Positions 44,693 to 54,121 are shown, numbered from the stretch's first letter. The stretch is 64,000 bases of DNA from Candidatus Zipacnadum vermilionense (GCA_029821755.1 JALGSV010000013.1:1-64000), one strand, 5' to 3'. Numbers and translations are program-made. Notes: a model not told the origin generated them from the letters alone.

Positions 44693-45562
44693 ATGCCCCT
44701 TATGCCCTTCTCCCAACTGATGTCCGCCGCCGCTCGGGGCCGCTACGCCGTGGCCTACTTCGAGCCGTGGGACGAGGCTAGCCTGCTGGCCGTTATCCGC
44801 GGCGCCGAGCAGGCCGACTCACCCCTCATGGTGGGCCTGAGCGGCATCTACCTGCCGTCCTTCCTCCACGGGGACCGCCGCTACTTCCCCGCCCTCGCCG
44901 CGGCCGGGCGACTGGCCGCCGAGCAGGCCCGCGTCCCCGTTTCCTTCCTGTTCAACGAGACTCCTTACTGGGACTGGGCCGTAGCCTCTGTGGACCTCGG
45001 CTTCAACGTTGTTATGTACAGCAACCCCGACGACGACCCGGAGACCCACGCGGTGCGAACCGCCGAACTGGTCCGTACCGCAGCGGCGCGCGGGGTAGAG
45101 GTGGAGTCTGAGCTGGGCTCTCTGTTCGACGAAGCCGGAGACAACACCGACCCGGAGGCCGCCGCGGCGTTCGTTTTGCGCACCGGCGTCCATGCCCTGG
45201 GGGTCACCGTGGGCAACCGACACCTGGCGAGCGGAACCTACCACCTGGACCTAGGCCTGATCGCCCGCCTGGCCGAGGCCGTGCCGATCCCGCTAGTGCT
45301 ACACGGCGGGAGCGGGGCCGCGGACGACGAGCTACGCGAGGCGGTGGCGCGGGGCGTCCGCCAGGTCAGCTACGGCACCGCCCAGCGCCTGGCCTTCCTG
45401 GAGCGTCTGAGCGCTTCCCTGGCCCGCGACTGGCGCGCTCTGGACCCTCATGAGCTGCTCGGCACCGGCCTCCCCGATGATCTCCTGCGCCCCGGCTACG
45501 AGGCGGTCAGCGCCTTGGTGGAGGAAAAGTGCGCCCTGCTAGGGTCTGCGGGGAAGGCGTAG
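44693..45562 (+). CDS. Class II aldolase-like protein with altered catalytic residues
   Basis: 289 residues from ATG 44693. The fold is that of class II fructose/tagatose-bisphosphate aldolases (FbaA/KbaY): SAAARGRYAVAYF, VESELGSL (the EAELG motif), HALGVTVGNRH with His177, and VLHGGSGAADDELREAVARGVRQVSYGT with His204. Those two His are the usual second and third zinc ligands. The normal LxLDH motif (catalytic Asp plus first zinc ligand His) is replaced: by position it is FLFNET, with Asn88 and Glu89. The MIDGS segment is MYSNP. It may still bind metal through Glu but should not be a standard aldolase. It lies 28 bp upstream of lyxose isomerase, as one unit. Confidence 0.75.
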   Translation: MPLMPFSQLMSAAARGRYAVAYFEPWDEASLLAVIRGAEQADSPLMVGLSGIYLPSFLHGDRRYFPALAAAGRLAAEQARVPVSFLFNETPYWDWAVASVDLGFNVVMYSNPDDDPETHAVRTAELVRTAAARGVEVESELGSLFDEAGDNTDPEAAAAFVLRTGVHALGVTVGNRHLASGTYHLDLGLIARLAEAVPIPLVLHGGSGAADDELREAVARGVRQVSYGTAQRLAFLERLSASLARDWRALDPHELLGTGLPDDLLRPGYEAVSALVEEKCALLGSAGKA

Positions 45563-45590
45563 GCGTACGGCCGGCATCGAGGTGACATGA

Positions 45591-46262
45591 ATGACCCGCT
45601 CCGAAGTCAACCAGATCATCCGCGAGGGACTCGATTTCTGCCGGCGGATGAGCTTCCACTTGCCGCCCTTTGCCCTGTGGACGCCGGAGGACTGGGCCGC
45701 GCGCGGGCATGAGTGCGACGAGATCCGCGACAACATGCTCGGCTGGGATGTCACGGATTTCGGCCTGGGGGATTTCTCGCGGCATGGCCTATTGGTCTTC
45801 ACTATCCGCAACGGCAACGCCCAGCTCCCGCAGTACCTCAAGCCCTACGCGGAGAAGCTGCTCATCATTCGCGAGCGGCAGGTCACGCCGCTGCACTTCC
45901 ACTACAGCAAGATGGAGGACATCATCAACCGCGGCGGCGGCGAGCTGGTCCTGCAGGTATACAACGCCACCGAGGACTATCAGCTCGCCGACACCCCCGT
46001 GCAAGTCAACCTGGACGGTTGCGTCGCCACCGTGGACGCGGGCGCCCGACTGCGCCTGGCACCGGGCGCGAGCATTACCCTCCCGACGCACATGTACCAT
46101 CAGTTCTGGGCGGAGGGGGAGATGGTCCTGTGCGGGGAGGTCTCCGCGGTGAACGATGACAACGTGGACAACCACTTCTTGGGGCAGGTGGGGCGCTTCC
46201 CGGAGATAGAGGAAGACGAGTCGCCGCTCCACTTACTGTGTACGGAGTATCCGCAGGCATGA
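45591..46262 (+). CDS. D-lyxose ketol-isomerase (cupin type)
   Basis: 223 residues from ATG 45591, after GAGGTGA. Cupin-fold sugar isomerase that interconverts D-lyxose with D-xylulose and often D-mannose with D-fructose. The metal site is clear: His102 and His104 in TPLHFHYSKMEDI, Glu109, and His167 or His170 in THMYHQFWAEGE. FGLGDFSRHGLLVFTIRNG is a typical family stretch. It fits with the beta-mannosidase and PfkB kinase in this window as part of mannose or lyxose use. Confidence 0.88.
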   Translation: MTRSEVNQIIREGLDFCRRMSFHLPPFALWTPEDWAARGHECDEIRDNMLGWDVTDFGLGDFSRHGLLVFTIRNGNAQLPQYLKPYAEKLLIIRERQVTPLHFHYSKMEDIINRGGGELVLQVYNATEDYQLADTPVQVNLDGCVATVDAGARLRLAPGASITLPTHMYHQFWAEGEMVLCGEVSAVNDDNVDNHFLGQVGRFPEIEEDESPLHLLCTEYPQA

Positions 46263-46352
46263 CGGTAGGGCAGGCTTCCAGCCTCGCTTCGCGAGCGAGT
46301 AGGGGCCGGATGAGCGGCGTCCGCGCCGGGAATCCGGCCCGCCGGTTGCGGG

Positions 46353-46390
46353 GGAGGGGCCGGATTCGCTGCGCTCATCCCGGCCCCTCC
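46353..46390. terminator. Inverted repeat between convergent genes
   Basis: GGAGGGGCCGG (46353-46363) and CCGGCCCCTCC (46380-46390) form an 11-bp stem with a 16-nt loop, between lyxose isomerase and the convergent PfkB gene. It could stop transcription both ways. The preceding GGTAGGGCAGGCTTCCAGCCT (about 46264-46284) resembles the interspersed palindromes. Confidence 0.5.
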
Positions 46391-46418
46391 TCAAGCGCGC
46401 AAGAGGGTGCCCCCCTCC

Positions 46419-47363
46419 CTACCACTTCCCCGGCTCCTGCCGCTCCAGCAGCTCGATTACCTGGGTATACCCGCGAACCCCGGCGGTGGTCCCCGGCGCG
46501 GTGGTGGCGATCCCGCCCAGGGCGTTAGCGAAGCGTGTGGTCCGCTCCAGGTCCCAGCCCTGTAAGTGTCCGTACAGGAAGCCCGCCACGAAGGCATCCC
46601 CCGCCCCGCTGCCGTCGACCACCTCCACCGGATAGGCCGGCAGGCGCAGTTCCTCCTGCGCCGTGCGAACGTAGCTCCCCTCCGGTCCCATCTTCAGGCC
46701 CACCAGCTTCGCGCCGGCGTCCAGCAGGGCTTGCGCAATGTCCTCCGGGCGAGACAGGCCGGTGAGCTTCTCGGCCTCGGGGAGGCTGGGGAGGAAGAGG
46801 TCCGTGTGCGGCAGCAGCGGGCCCACGGCGGTCATCCAGCGGCCGGTGTCGTCCCAGGCAGTGTCCACGCACGTGGTCACGCCGGCGGCCTGGGCCTCGG
46901 CGAGGATCCGGGCCTGCGGCTCGCCGTCGAAGCCGGGCATGAGCAGCACCCCGGCCAGGTGCAGCAGCCGGGCCGACTTGATCGCCGCCATGTCCAGCGC
47001 GGCGGGATCGATGTGGCCGTCGGCGCCGAAGCAATGGATGTAGGTCCGCTCGCCCTCGCTATCGATGAGGATAAGCGTAGTGGAGGTCCCGGCGGTGGCG
47101 GTGCGTTGAATCCCGCCGACCTCGATCCCGTCCTGGCGCAGCCAATCCAGCACCAGGTCCCCGAATCCGTCCTGCCCCACGCAGCCCTGCACCTCTACCG
47201 ATACCCCCAGCCGGGCCAGGCTGGTCGCCGTATTGGAGGCGCAACCGCCGAGGCCGATCCCTGTCTCCCCTACCACCCCCAGCCGCCCCCGCTCCGGCCA
47301 GTCATCCACCGGCCGGGCCCAGACATCCGCGACCACAATTCCGAGACAGACGACATCGGCCAT
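46419..47363 (-). CDS. PfkB-family carbohydrate kinase
   Basis: 314 residues from ATG 47363, preceded by CAGGAG. Ribokinase-like fold: LGGCASNTATSLARLG (substrate-binding Gly/Asn region), GTSTTLILIDSEGERTYI, DTAWDDTGRW, and the C-terminal signature VDGSGAGDAFVAGFLYG with the catalytic Asp in GAGDAF. The substrate cannot be read from sequence. Candidates given the context are fructose, xylulose-type ketoses or keto-sugars. It follows a DUF1080 gene by 41 bp on the same strand. Confidence 0.85.
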   Translation of the reverse strand: MADVVCLGIVVADVWARPVDDWPERGRLGVVGETGIGLGGCASNTATSLARLGVSVEVQGCVGQDGFGDLVLDWLRQDGIEVGGIQRTATAGTSTTLILIDSEGERTYIHCFGADGHIDPAALDMAAIKSARLLHLAGVLLMPGFDGEPQARILAEAQAAGVTTCVDTAWDDTGRWMTAVGPLLPHTDLFLPSLPEAEKLTGLSRPEDIAQALLDAGAKLVGLKMGPEGSYVRTAQEELRLPAYPVEVVDGSGAGDAFVAGFLYGHLQGWDLERTTRFANALGGIATTAPGTTAGVRGYTQVIELLERQEPGKW

Positions 47364-47404
47364 AGGTAAGACACTCCTGGGGAACACCAGTATATGGAAC
47401 GGCC

Positions 47405-48031
47405 TCAGTGCGGATCGTACGTGTCGGAGCCCTGCTGGGGCAGGTGGACTAGCCAGATGTTGCGGTAGCTGACCAGGTCACCATGGTCCTGCAGGAGCAG
47501 GGGGCCGGGTTGGCCCAAGTCCTCGTCCAAGGCACCGCCGGTGGGACCGAGGAGCTCCACGTTGTTGTGGATGACCTGGTCGTTCTGCAAGACGGTCACC
47601 CGGGCCTGGCTGAGGACCTGGCCGGAATCGTCCACGCGGGCGGCGCGGAAGATGAGGTCGTAGGTCTGCCACTCCCGGGCGGGCTTGCAGACGTTGACCA
47701 GCGGGGCGAACTGGTTGTAGATGGCGCCGCAGTCACCCAGGCCGGGGACCTCCCAGCCGTAGGAGTCTAGCACCTGGATCTCGTAGCGGCCCTGCAGGAA
47801 CACGCCGCTGTTGCCCTTAGCCTGGCCGGTCTTATCGGGCATATCCGGCTCGCGCCACTCCACATGCACCCAGGCGTCGGTGAACTGCTCGGCGCTGACG
47901 ATGTTGCCGGAGGTAACGGTCATGCAGCCGTCAGCGATCTCCCAGATAGCGGCCTGGCCGTCAACCTGGCGCCAGCCGTCAAGCGAGGTGCCGTCAAAGA
48001 GCGTGATAGCGTTAGCGGGGCGATGAGACAT
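47405..48031 (-). CDS. DUF1080 (3-keto-disaccharide hydrolase-like) protein
   Basis: 208 residues from ATG 48031, after AAGGAGG. A concanavalin-like beta-sandwich typical of DUF1080: FDGTSLDGWRQVDGQAAIWEIADGCM at the start, then EWREPD, KGNSGVFLQGRYEIQVLDSYG and REWQTYDLIFRAARVD. No signal peptide is seen, unlike many relatives. Some DUF1080 members split 3-keto-glycosides made by Gfo/Idh/MocA dehydrogenases, and a broken gene of that family is at 10659. It is transcribed with the PfkB kinase. Confidence 0.85.
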   Translation of the reverse strand: MSHRPANAITLFDGTSLDGWRQVDGQAAIWEIADGCMTVTSGNIVSAEQFTDAWVHVEWREPDMPDKTGQAKGNSGVFLQGRYEIQVLDSYGWEVPGLGDCGAIYNQFAPLVNVCKPAREWQTYDLIFRAARVDDSGQVLSQARVTVLQNDQVIHNNVELLGPTGGALDEDLGQPGPLLLQDHGDLVSYRNIWLVHLPQQGSDTYDPH

Positions 48032-48166
48032 GAAGGGCCTCCTTGGGATGAGGGTGTATGGGAGCAGGGGTTCGACGGGAGGGGAGGAGAATCCTGCTGG
48101 GAGGGCAGAAGAGAAGGGGAATCGGGGGTCCGGGACACCGCGGGAAACGGCGCCCCTCTGAGGCTC

Positions 48167-48195
48167 TTGCCCGCGGTGCGCTTACCCGGTACAAT
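48167..48195 (+). promoter_or_regulatory. Sigma70-type promoter for carB
   Basis: TTGCCC (48167-48172), 17-bp spacer, TACAAT (48190-48195). The spacer and -10 are the same as at nfnA. The transcript would start near 48202, about 60 nt before the carB ATG at 48263. Confidence 0.65.
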
Positions 48196-48262
48196 ACCCT
48201 CCCGAAGGCGCCTCCCCTGGATTGTCCCCTATCCGCCTGCGCGCGCCTGCTAAGGAGTTCCC

Positions 48263-51200
48263 ATGCCTAAGCGTACCGACCTGCGCAAGATCATGATCAT
48301 CGGCTCGGGCCCGATTGTCATCGGCCAAGCCTGTGAGTTTGACTACTCCGGCGCCCAGGCCTGCAAGGCCCTCCGCGAAGAGGGCTATGAGGTCGTCCTC
48401 ATCAACTCCAACCCGGCTACCATCATGACCGACCCCGAGATGGCCGACCGGACCTACATCGAGCCCTTGAACCCCCAGTCGGTGGCCCGTATTATTGCCG
48501 AGGAGAAGCCCGATGCGCTGCTGCCTACGCTGGGAGGCCAGACGGGGCTGAACCTGGCGCTGGAACTGGCCGAGACCGGCGTGCTGTCGCGGAATAACGT
48601 GGAGCTGATTGGGGCCAAGCGGAAGGCCATTAGGAAGGCGGAGGACCGGGAACTGTTCAAGGACGCCATGCTGGCGGCGGGGTTGGATCTACCCCGGAGC
48701 GGCTTCGCGATGAGCCTGGCGGACGCGCGGCGGATAGCGGAGGAGATCGGGTTTCCGCTGATCAGTCGACCCTCGGCGACGCTGGGGGGGACGGGGGGCG
48801 GGACGGCGTATGACCTGGCCGAGCTGGAGGCGGTGGTGGCGCACGGGCTGGATGCCTCGCCGATGAATGAGGTGCTAATCGAGGAGTCGGTGATCGGGTG
48901 GAAAGAGTACGAGCTGGAGGTCATGCGGGATTCGCGGGACAACGTGGTGATCGTCTGCTCGATTGAGAACTTCGACCCCATGGGGATTCATACGGGGGAC
49001 TCGATCACCGTGGCTCCGGCGCAGACCCTGACCGACCGCGAGTACCAGAAGATGCGGGACCTGTCCATCCGGGTGATGCGCGAGATCGGGGTGGATACGG
49101 GCGGGTCGAATATCCAGTTTGCGGTCAACCCGGTGGACGGGCGGATGGTCATCATCGAGATGAACCCGCGGGTGAGCCGGTCCTCAGCGCTGGCCTCCAA
49201 GGCTACCGGATTCCCCATCGCCAAGATCGCGGCGAAGCTGGCGGTGGGGTATACGCTGGACGAGATCGCCAACGACATCACACGGGAGACGCCGGCGTGC
49301 TTTGAGCCGACTATTGACTATGTGGTGACGAAGATTCCGCGGTGGGCTTTCGAGAAGTTCCCGGAGGCGGACGCGCGGCTGATGACGCAAATGAAGTCGG
49401 TGGGCGAGGTTATGGCGATTGGGCGGACCTTCAAGGAATCGCTGCAGAAGGGGCTGCGATCGCTGGAGATCGCGCGGTTCGGGCTGGGGGCGGATGGGAA
49501 GGGGGCGCACTACGATGAGATGCCGCGGGAGGAGCTGGCGGCGCTGCTGAAGATCCCGCACCCGGACCGGCTGTTCCAACTGCGTAGCGCGCTGCGCGCG
49601 GGGCTGAGTATTGAAGAGCTGTTCGGGATCACGGGAATCGATCCCTGGTTCCTGGCGCATATCGCGGAGATAGTGGCGATGCAGGATGAGCTGGCCGCGC
49701 TGCGGGGCAAGCGGGCCATGACGGACCTAACGCGGGAGGAGCTGTGGAGCCTCAAGCAGGCGGGGTTCTCGGACCGGCAGATCGCGGTGCTGACACAATC
49801 GGAGGACGCGGAGGTACGGGCGCACCGGAAGGCGCTGGGCGTCACGCCTGTGGTGAAGCTGGTGGACACCTGCGCGGCGGAGTTTGAGGCCTTCACCCCG
49901 TATTACTACCTCACCTACGAGCAGGAGGACGAGTTCCGGGCCTCCGATAAGAAGAACATCATCATCCTGGGGGGCGGGCCCAACCGGATCGGGCAGGGGA
50001 TTGAGTTCGACTACTGCTGCGTCCACGCCGCCTTCGCGTTGCGGGAAGACGGGTACGAGACGGTTATGGTCAACTCGAATCCGGAGACGGTGAGCACCGA
50101 CTACGACACCTCGGACAAGCTGTACTTTGAGCCGCTGACGCTGGAGGACGTGCTGAACATCTGCGACAAGGAGCAGCCGCACGGGGTGATTGTGCAGTTT
50201 GGCGGGCAAACGCCGTTGAACTTGGCAGAGGGACTGGAGGCGAACGGGGTGCCGATTATCGGAACCTCGCCGGCCAATATCCGGCGGGCGGAGGACAGGA
50301 AGTCCTTCCAGGGGCTAGTGCAGAAACTGGGGCTGCTGCAGCCCAACAACGGTACGGCGACGACGATTGAGGAGGCGTTGGAGCACGCCAACCGCATCGG
50401 GTATCCGCTGGTGGTGCGGCCGTCGTATGTGCTGGGCGGACGGGCGATGCGGGTGGTGTACAACGACGAGCAGTTGGTCCGGTACATGAAGATGGCCTTT
50501 GAGGCGGCGCCGGATCACCCGATCCTGCTGGATGAGTTCCTGGAGGGGGCCGTCGAGATCGATGTGGACGCGATCGGCGACGGAGAGCGGTGCGTGATCG
50601 GCGGGGTGATGGAACACATCGAGGAAGCAGGGATTCACTCAGGGGATTCGGCGTGCGTGCTGCCGGCGTTCAGCCTGGCGGAGGATGAGCTGGAGGAGAT
50701 CAAGCGGCAGACGCGGGCGCTGGCCATGGAGCTCCAGGTCATCGGGCTGATGAACGTGCAGTACGCCATCCGGCGGGAGGCGATCTACATCCTAGAGGTC
50801 AACCCGCGGGCCTCGCGGACCATCCCCTACGTGAGCAAGGCCATCGGGGTGCCGCTGGCCAAGCTGGCGGCGCGGGTGATGGGGGGCAAGACGCTGGACG
50901 AGTTGGGCTTCACCCAGGAAGTCTCGATCAACCACACCGCGGTCAAGGCGCCGGTCTTCCCCTTCAACAAGTTCAGCGGGATCGACACGCTGCTGGGGCC
51001 GGAGATGAAGTCCACCGGGGAGGTCATGGGCATTGACCGGCACTTCGGGGCGGCCTTCGCCAAGGCGTATATCGCGGCGGGGCAGAAGTTGCCGATGCGG
51101 GGGACGGTCTTCATCTCGGTGCGCAATCGGGACAAGCGGGACATCATCTTCATCGGCAAGCGCCTGGCGGAGATAGGGTTCCACATCGTGGCGACGGAGG

Positions 51201-51580
51201 GTACGGCGAGCGTGCTGCGGCGGGCGGGGGTGGACGCGGAGGTAGTCTACCGCCTCCGGGACCCGCGGGGGCGGAATGTGCTGGACCTTATCCAGGAGCG
51301 ACGGATAGACCTGATCATCAACACCCCGCGCGGCGAGGAAACCCGCGAGGACTACCGCCTCATCCGAGCGGAGGCGGTGCTGTACGACATCCCGCAGATC
51401 ACGACGATGGCCGGCGCGATGGTGGCGGTCCTGGGCATCGAGGCGCTGCAGAAGGGCGAGATAGAGGCGCGGCCGCTGCAGGAGTATCACGAGGAGATTG
51501 GGGAAGTCGCGAGTCGCGAGTCGCGAGTCGCGAGTCGCGAGTGGGGAGTCGCGAGTGGGGAGGGGAGCAGAGGGGACTGA
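48263..51580 (+). CDS. carB: Carbamoyl-phosphate synthase large subunit
   Basis: 1,105 residues. It makes carbamoyl phosphate from ammonia, bicarbonate and two ATP for arginine and pyrimidines. Both halves start with the family signature: [20 protein letters not shown] near residue 11 and [20 protein letters not shown] near 567. Two ATP-grasp domains follow, with [13 protein letters not shown] and [15 protein letters not shown], and the C-terminal MGS-like regulatory domain has [30 protein letters not shown]. CarB usually ends around 1,075. The last 25 residues here ([15 protein letters not shown]...) come from a 7-bp tandem repeat. carA is not adjacent. Confidence 0.96.
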   Translation: MPKRTDLRKIMIIGSGPIVIGQACEFDYSGAQACKALREEGYEVVLINSNPATIMTDPEMADRTYIEPLNPQSVARIIAEEKPDALLPTLGGQTGLNLALELAETGVLSRNNVELIGAKRKAIRKAEDRELFKDAMLAAGLDLPRSGFAMSLADARRIAEEIGFPLISRPSATLGGTGGGTAYDLAELEAVVAHGLDASPMNEVLIEESVIGWKEYELEVMRDSRDNVVIVCSIENFDPMGIHTGDSITVAPAQTLTDREYQKMRDLSIRVMREIGVDTGGSNIQFAVNPVDGRMVIIEMNPRVSRSSALASKATGFPIAKIAAKLAVGYTLDEIANDITRETPACFEPTIDYVVTKIPRWAFEKFPEADARLMTQMKSVGEVMAIGRTFKESLQKGLRSLEIARFGLGADGKGAHYDEMPREELAALLKIPHPDRLFQLRSALRAGLSIEELFGITGIDPWFLAHIAEIVAMQDELAALRGKRAMTDLTREELWSLKQAGFSDRQIAVLTQSEDAEVRAHRKALGVTPVVKLVDTCAAEFEAFTPYYYLTYEQEDEFRASDKKNIIILGGGPNRIGQGIEFDYCCVHAAFALREDGYETVMVNSNPETVSTDYDTSDKLYFEPLTLEDVLNICDKEQPHGVIVQFGGQTPLNLAEGLEANGVPIIGTSPANIRRAEDRKSFQGLVQKLGLLQPNNGTATTIEEALEHANRIGYPLVVRPSYVLGGRAMRVVYNDEQLVRYMKMAFEAAPDHPILLDEFLEGAVEIDVDAIGDGERCVIGGVMEHIEEAGIHSGDSACVLPAFSLAEDELEEIKRQTRALAMELQVIGLMNVQYAIRREAIYILEVNPRASRTIPYVSKAIGVPLAKLAARVMGGKTLDELGFTQEVSINHTAVKAPVFPFNKFSGIDTLLGPEMKSTGEVMGIDRHFGAAFAKAYIAAGQKLPMRGTVFISVRNRDKRDIIFIGKRLAEIGFHIVATEGTASVLRRAGVDAEVVYRLRDPRGRNVLDLIQERRIDLIINTPRGEETREDYRLIRAEAVLYDIPQITTMAGAMVAVLGIEALQKGEIEARPLQEYHEEIGEVASRESRVASREWGVASGEGSRGD
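51504..51566. repeat. Heptameric tandem repeat at the carB 3' end
   Basis: About nine 7-bp units, mostly GAGTCGC (51511-51517, 51518-51524, 51525-51531, 51532-51538, 51546-51552), alternating with GAGTGGG variants. They encode the extra C-terminal tail of CarB. A related GTCGCGAATCGCCAGTCGCCAGTCGCG stretch occurs at 29778. Confidence 0.9.
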
Positions 51581-51737
51581 CGCCGGAGCACAGCGGAGGT
51601 GTCTGTCGCCGTCGTGTTTAGCGCTTAACGACCCCTATCCGTGACCTCTTGCCTCGCAGGAGAAACGGTGTCCCTTGTCGAACAAAGTTCGGTGACGCCC
51701 CAGTTGTTGGAAAGCTTCTCGGGGAGGCGAAGAAGGA

Positions 51738-53018
51738 ATGAGACTCAAAGACCTGGACACTGAACTGATATCAAGGGCCTTCTCCCCCGCAAAGGAGATT
51801 GAAGACCCGCGGCTGTTCGCTGGCAGGCGGGAGGAGATCGAAGCGGGTATTCGCGCCCTGCTGAACCGGGGCGGGTTCCTTACTGTATTCGGTCTGCGGG
51901 GCGTCGGGAAAAGCTCAATCGCGCTTCAACTGAGGAACATCGCTGAGGGGAACCGAGAACTCGCGAAAACTCTCAATCTCGAAAGGCTGCTTCCGAGGAG
52001 GGAATTCAACTTCATAGTTCAGTACTACAAGGCCGATTCGTTCATCAAGGACGCCCGCGACCTGTTCTACCGGATCCTCTTCGGGGATGATGGCAACCGA
52101 GCGCTCTTCTCCCTGACGGACTCGGGCGACAAACGGCTGGAGGAGTTCAAGAGCGTCGCGGATTTCGGCGGCGAGGGAGGAATACCCGGGGCGAAGCTCA
52201 AGGCCCAGACTCGGCAGGAGAAAACGTTCAGACAGTACGTCTCCTCCGATCTGATCCAGCAGTTCAGGCAGTTGCTTGGCACGATCCAGAAGGATAACCA
52301 GAAGCGGACGGGGCTGTTGCTACTCATAGACGAGTTCGACCGGATTCCCGACAAGGAGGGCTTTGCGTCCATCGTTAAGGCGTGCTCCTCCGATTACGTC
52401 AAATTCGGCGTGGTGGGTATCGCGTCTACCGTGACTGAGTTGATCAGGGACCACAGCTCCATCGGAAGGCAAATTGACGCCGTCCATGTACCCCTCATGC
52501 CGCAGGATGAACTGCAACAGATTCTGAATCGAGCGGAATTCGTCGTCAGTAAGGCGATCACTTTCGACCCCGAAGCGGCGGCGGAGATCGCGGCGCGCTC
52601 TGAGGGCTTCCCGTTCTTCACCCACCTGCTCGGCAGGGAGGCCATGCTCCTCGCCTTTGACCGGGGGAGTCCCACGGTAACGACGGTGGACATAAGAAGC
52701 CTCTCCGAGAAGATCTCCCAAGGGCGCCTGCGCTGCATATATGAGGACATGTACCACAGTGCGGTCAAGAGTTCCGCTCAGCGCGAGCTTCTGCTGAAGA
52801 TGTTCGCCGAGCACTCGGAAGATGAGATCAACACCGAGGATGTGTACGCCCTCGCCGGGGAATTTGGGATCACCAACCCGTCGCAATTGATGAAGCAGCT
52901 AACCACCCCTGACAGCCCCGACGCCGCCCCGGTGTTGGTGAAGGTTCGCGAGCGGTGTTTCCGCTTTTCCGACCCGGTTTTCAAGACGTACGCCAGGCTG
53001 AGGGAATGGAAGCTGTAG
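51738..53018 (+). CDS. AAA/STAND-type ATPase with C-terminal winged helix
   Basis: 426 residues from ATG 51738. Walker A GLRGVGKSS is at 52-60, Walker B LLLLIDEFDRI at 193-203, and a sensor-like VGIASTVTELI follows. HVPLMPQDELQQILNRAE and ITFDPEAAAEIAARSEGFPFFTHLLGREA are typical of the Orc1/Cdc6-like and archaeal-ATPase lid domain. The end (INTEDVYALAGEFGITNPSQLMKQLTTPD...VRERCFRFSDPVFKTYARLR) reads as a winged helix. Such stand-alone ATPases are common in defence and mobile islands but their role is unknown. Base use is somewhat less GC-rich than in carB. Its last 13 bp overlap mtnA, implying linked translation. Confidence 0.75.
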   Translation: MRLKDLDTELISRAFSPAKEIEDPRLFAGRREEIEAGIRALLNRGGFLTVFGLRGVGKSSIALQLRNIAEGNRELAKTLNLERLLPRREFNFIVQYYKADSFIKDARDLFYRILFGDDGNRALFSLTDSGDKRLEEFKSVADFGGEGGIPGAKLKAQTRQEKTFRQYVSSDLIQQFRQLLGTIQKDNQKRTGLLLLIDEFDRIPDKEGFASIVKACSSDYVKFGVVGIASTVTELIRDHSSIGRQIDAVHVPLMPQDELQQILNRAEFVVSKAITFDPEAAAEIAARSEGFPFFTHLLGREAMLLAFDRGSPTVTTVDIRSLSEKISQGRLRCIYEDMYHSAVKSSAQRELLLKMFAEHSEDEINTEDVYALAGEFGITNPSQLMKQLTTPDSPDAAPVLVKVRERCFRFSDPVFKTYARLREWKL

Positions 53019-54121
53019 TGGCCACCATTCCCCCCACCGTAACCTGGCTTGACCCTCCCCACGGACTGGCGATCCGCATGATTGACCAGACTCTCCTTCC
53101 TGGCGAGTTAGTGATGCTGGACCTGCGCACCATCGAGGGCCTCTGCGAGGCTATCCGTTCCCTGCGCGTGCGGGGGGCGCCGGCGATTGGGTGCGCGGCG
53201 GCGCTGGGGCTGGCTCTGGTGGCGCAACAGACGGAGGCGGCGACCAGTGAGGAGATGCTGGCGGTGCTGGAGAAGGCGCGGGGAGAAGTCGCCTGCACGC
53301 GGCCCACGGCGGTGAACCTGTTCTGGGCGCTGGATCGGGTCATGGACATCGCGCGGCTGGCGGCGCTGATCGGCCCGGAACGGATTCGGGATCGGGTGCT
53401 GCATGAGGCCCAGGAGATCGTGGCGGAGGATGTGGAGCGGTGCCGGGGGATCGGGCGCATGGGCGCGCCGCTGTTGCCGGAGGCAGGGAACGTGCTGACT
53501 CATTGCAACGCCGGGGCGCTGGCGACGGGGGGCTATGGGACGGCGCTGGGGGTGATTCGGGCAGCGGTGGAGGCGGGGAAGAAGATTCACGTGTGGGCCG
53601 ACGAGACCCGGCCGCTCCTGCAGGGGGCGCGGCTAACGGCGTGGGAGATGCAGGCGGAGGGCATTCCCTGCACGGTGCTGTGCGACAACGCGGCGGGGGC
53701 GCTGATGGCCCAGGGGGAAGTGGACTGCGTGGTGGTGGGGGCGGACCGGATTGCCGCCAACGGGGACGTAGCGAACAAGATTGGGACGTATGGGCTGGCA
53801 GTCCTGGCCAAGGCGCATGGCGTGCCGTTCTATGTGGCGGCGCCGCTGTCCACCCTGGACCCGGCCACGCCGAGCGGGGCGGAGATCGTCATCGAGCAGC
53901 GGGACTGGCGGGAGGTCAGCCTGGTGGCGGGGAGGCTGGAGAAGTCGATCATGCCGGAGGGGGTGCCCGCGTACAACCCCGCCTTTGACGTGACCCCGGC
54001 GGAGCTGGTGACGGCCATCATCACGGAGAGCGCGGTGCTGCGCGCGCCGTATGGGGAGGCCATTGCGGAGCAGTTCAGCTTGATGGGGAAGGCGAATGGC
54101 GGAAGCCCGGCGGCGGGATAG
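53006..54121 (+). CDS. mtnA: S-methyl-5-thioribose-1-phosphate isomerase
   Basis: 371 residues from ATG 53006 (GTG 53018 is an alternative). It converts methylthioribose-1-phosphate to methylthioribulose-1-phosphate in the methionine salvage path. Motifs: SLRVRGAPAIGCAAA, NVLTHCNAGALATGGYGTALGVI with the catalytic Cys167, and VVGADRIAANGDVANKIGTYGLA with the catalytic Asp247, plus YVAAPLSTLD and AYNPAFDVTPAELV. The length is slightly above the usual 345-350. It overlaps the ATPase gene and is followed by a strong terminator. No other mtn genes are near. Confidence 0.94.
   Translation: MEAVVATIPPTVTWLDPPHGLAIRMIDQTLLPGELVMLDLRTIEGLCEAIRSLRVRGAPAIGCAAALGLALVAQQTEAATSEEMLAVLEKARGEVACTRPTAVNLFWALDRVMDIARLAALIGPERIRDRVLHEAQEIVAEDVERCRGIGRMGAPLLPEAGNVLTHCNAGALATGGYGTALGVIRAAVEAGKKIHVWADETRPLLQGARLTAWEMQAEGIPCTVLCDNAAGALMAQGEVDCVVVGADRIAANGDVANKIGTYGLAVLAKAHGVPFYVAAPLSTLDPATPSGAEIVIEQRDWREVSLVAGRLEKSIMPEGVPAYNPAFDVTPAELVTAIITESAVLRAPYGEAIAEQFSLMGKANGGSPAAG

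Noticed and set aside
44538-44720. Plus-strand open frame with CPLC end beside the DUF692 gene
   Set aside because: Its 3' end lies inside the aldolase coding region in another frame, and no ribosome site is present; probably a shadow.
46353-46390. Riboswitch between lyxose isomerase and PfkB kinase
   Set aside because: The genes are convergent, so the structure is at both 3' ends; a terminator-like role is more likely.
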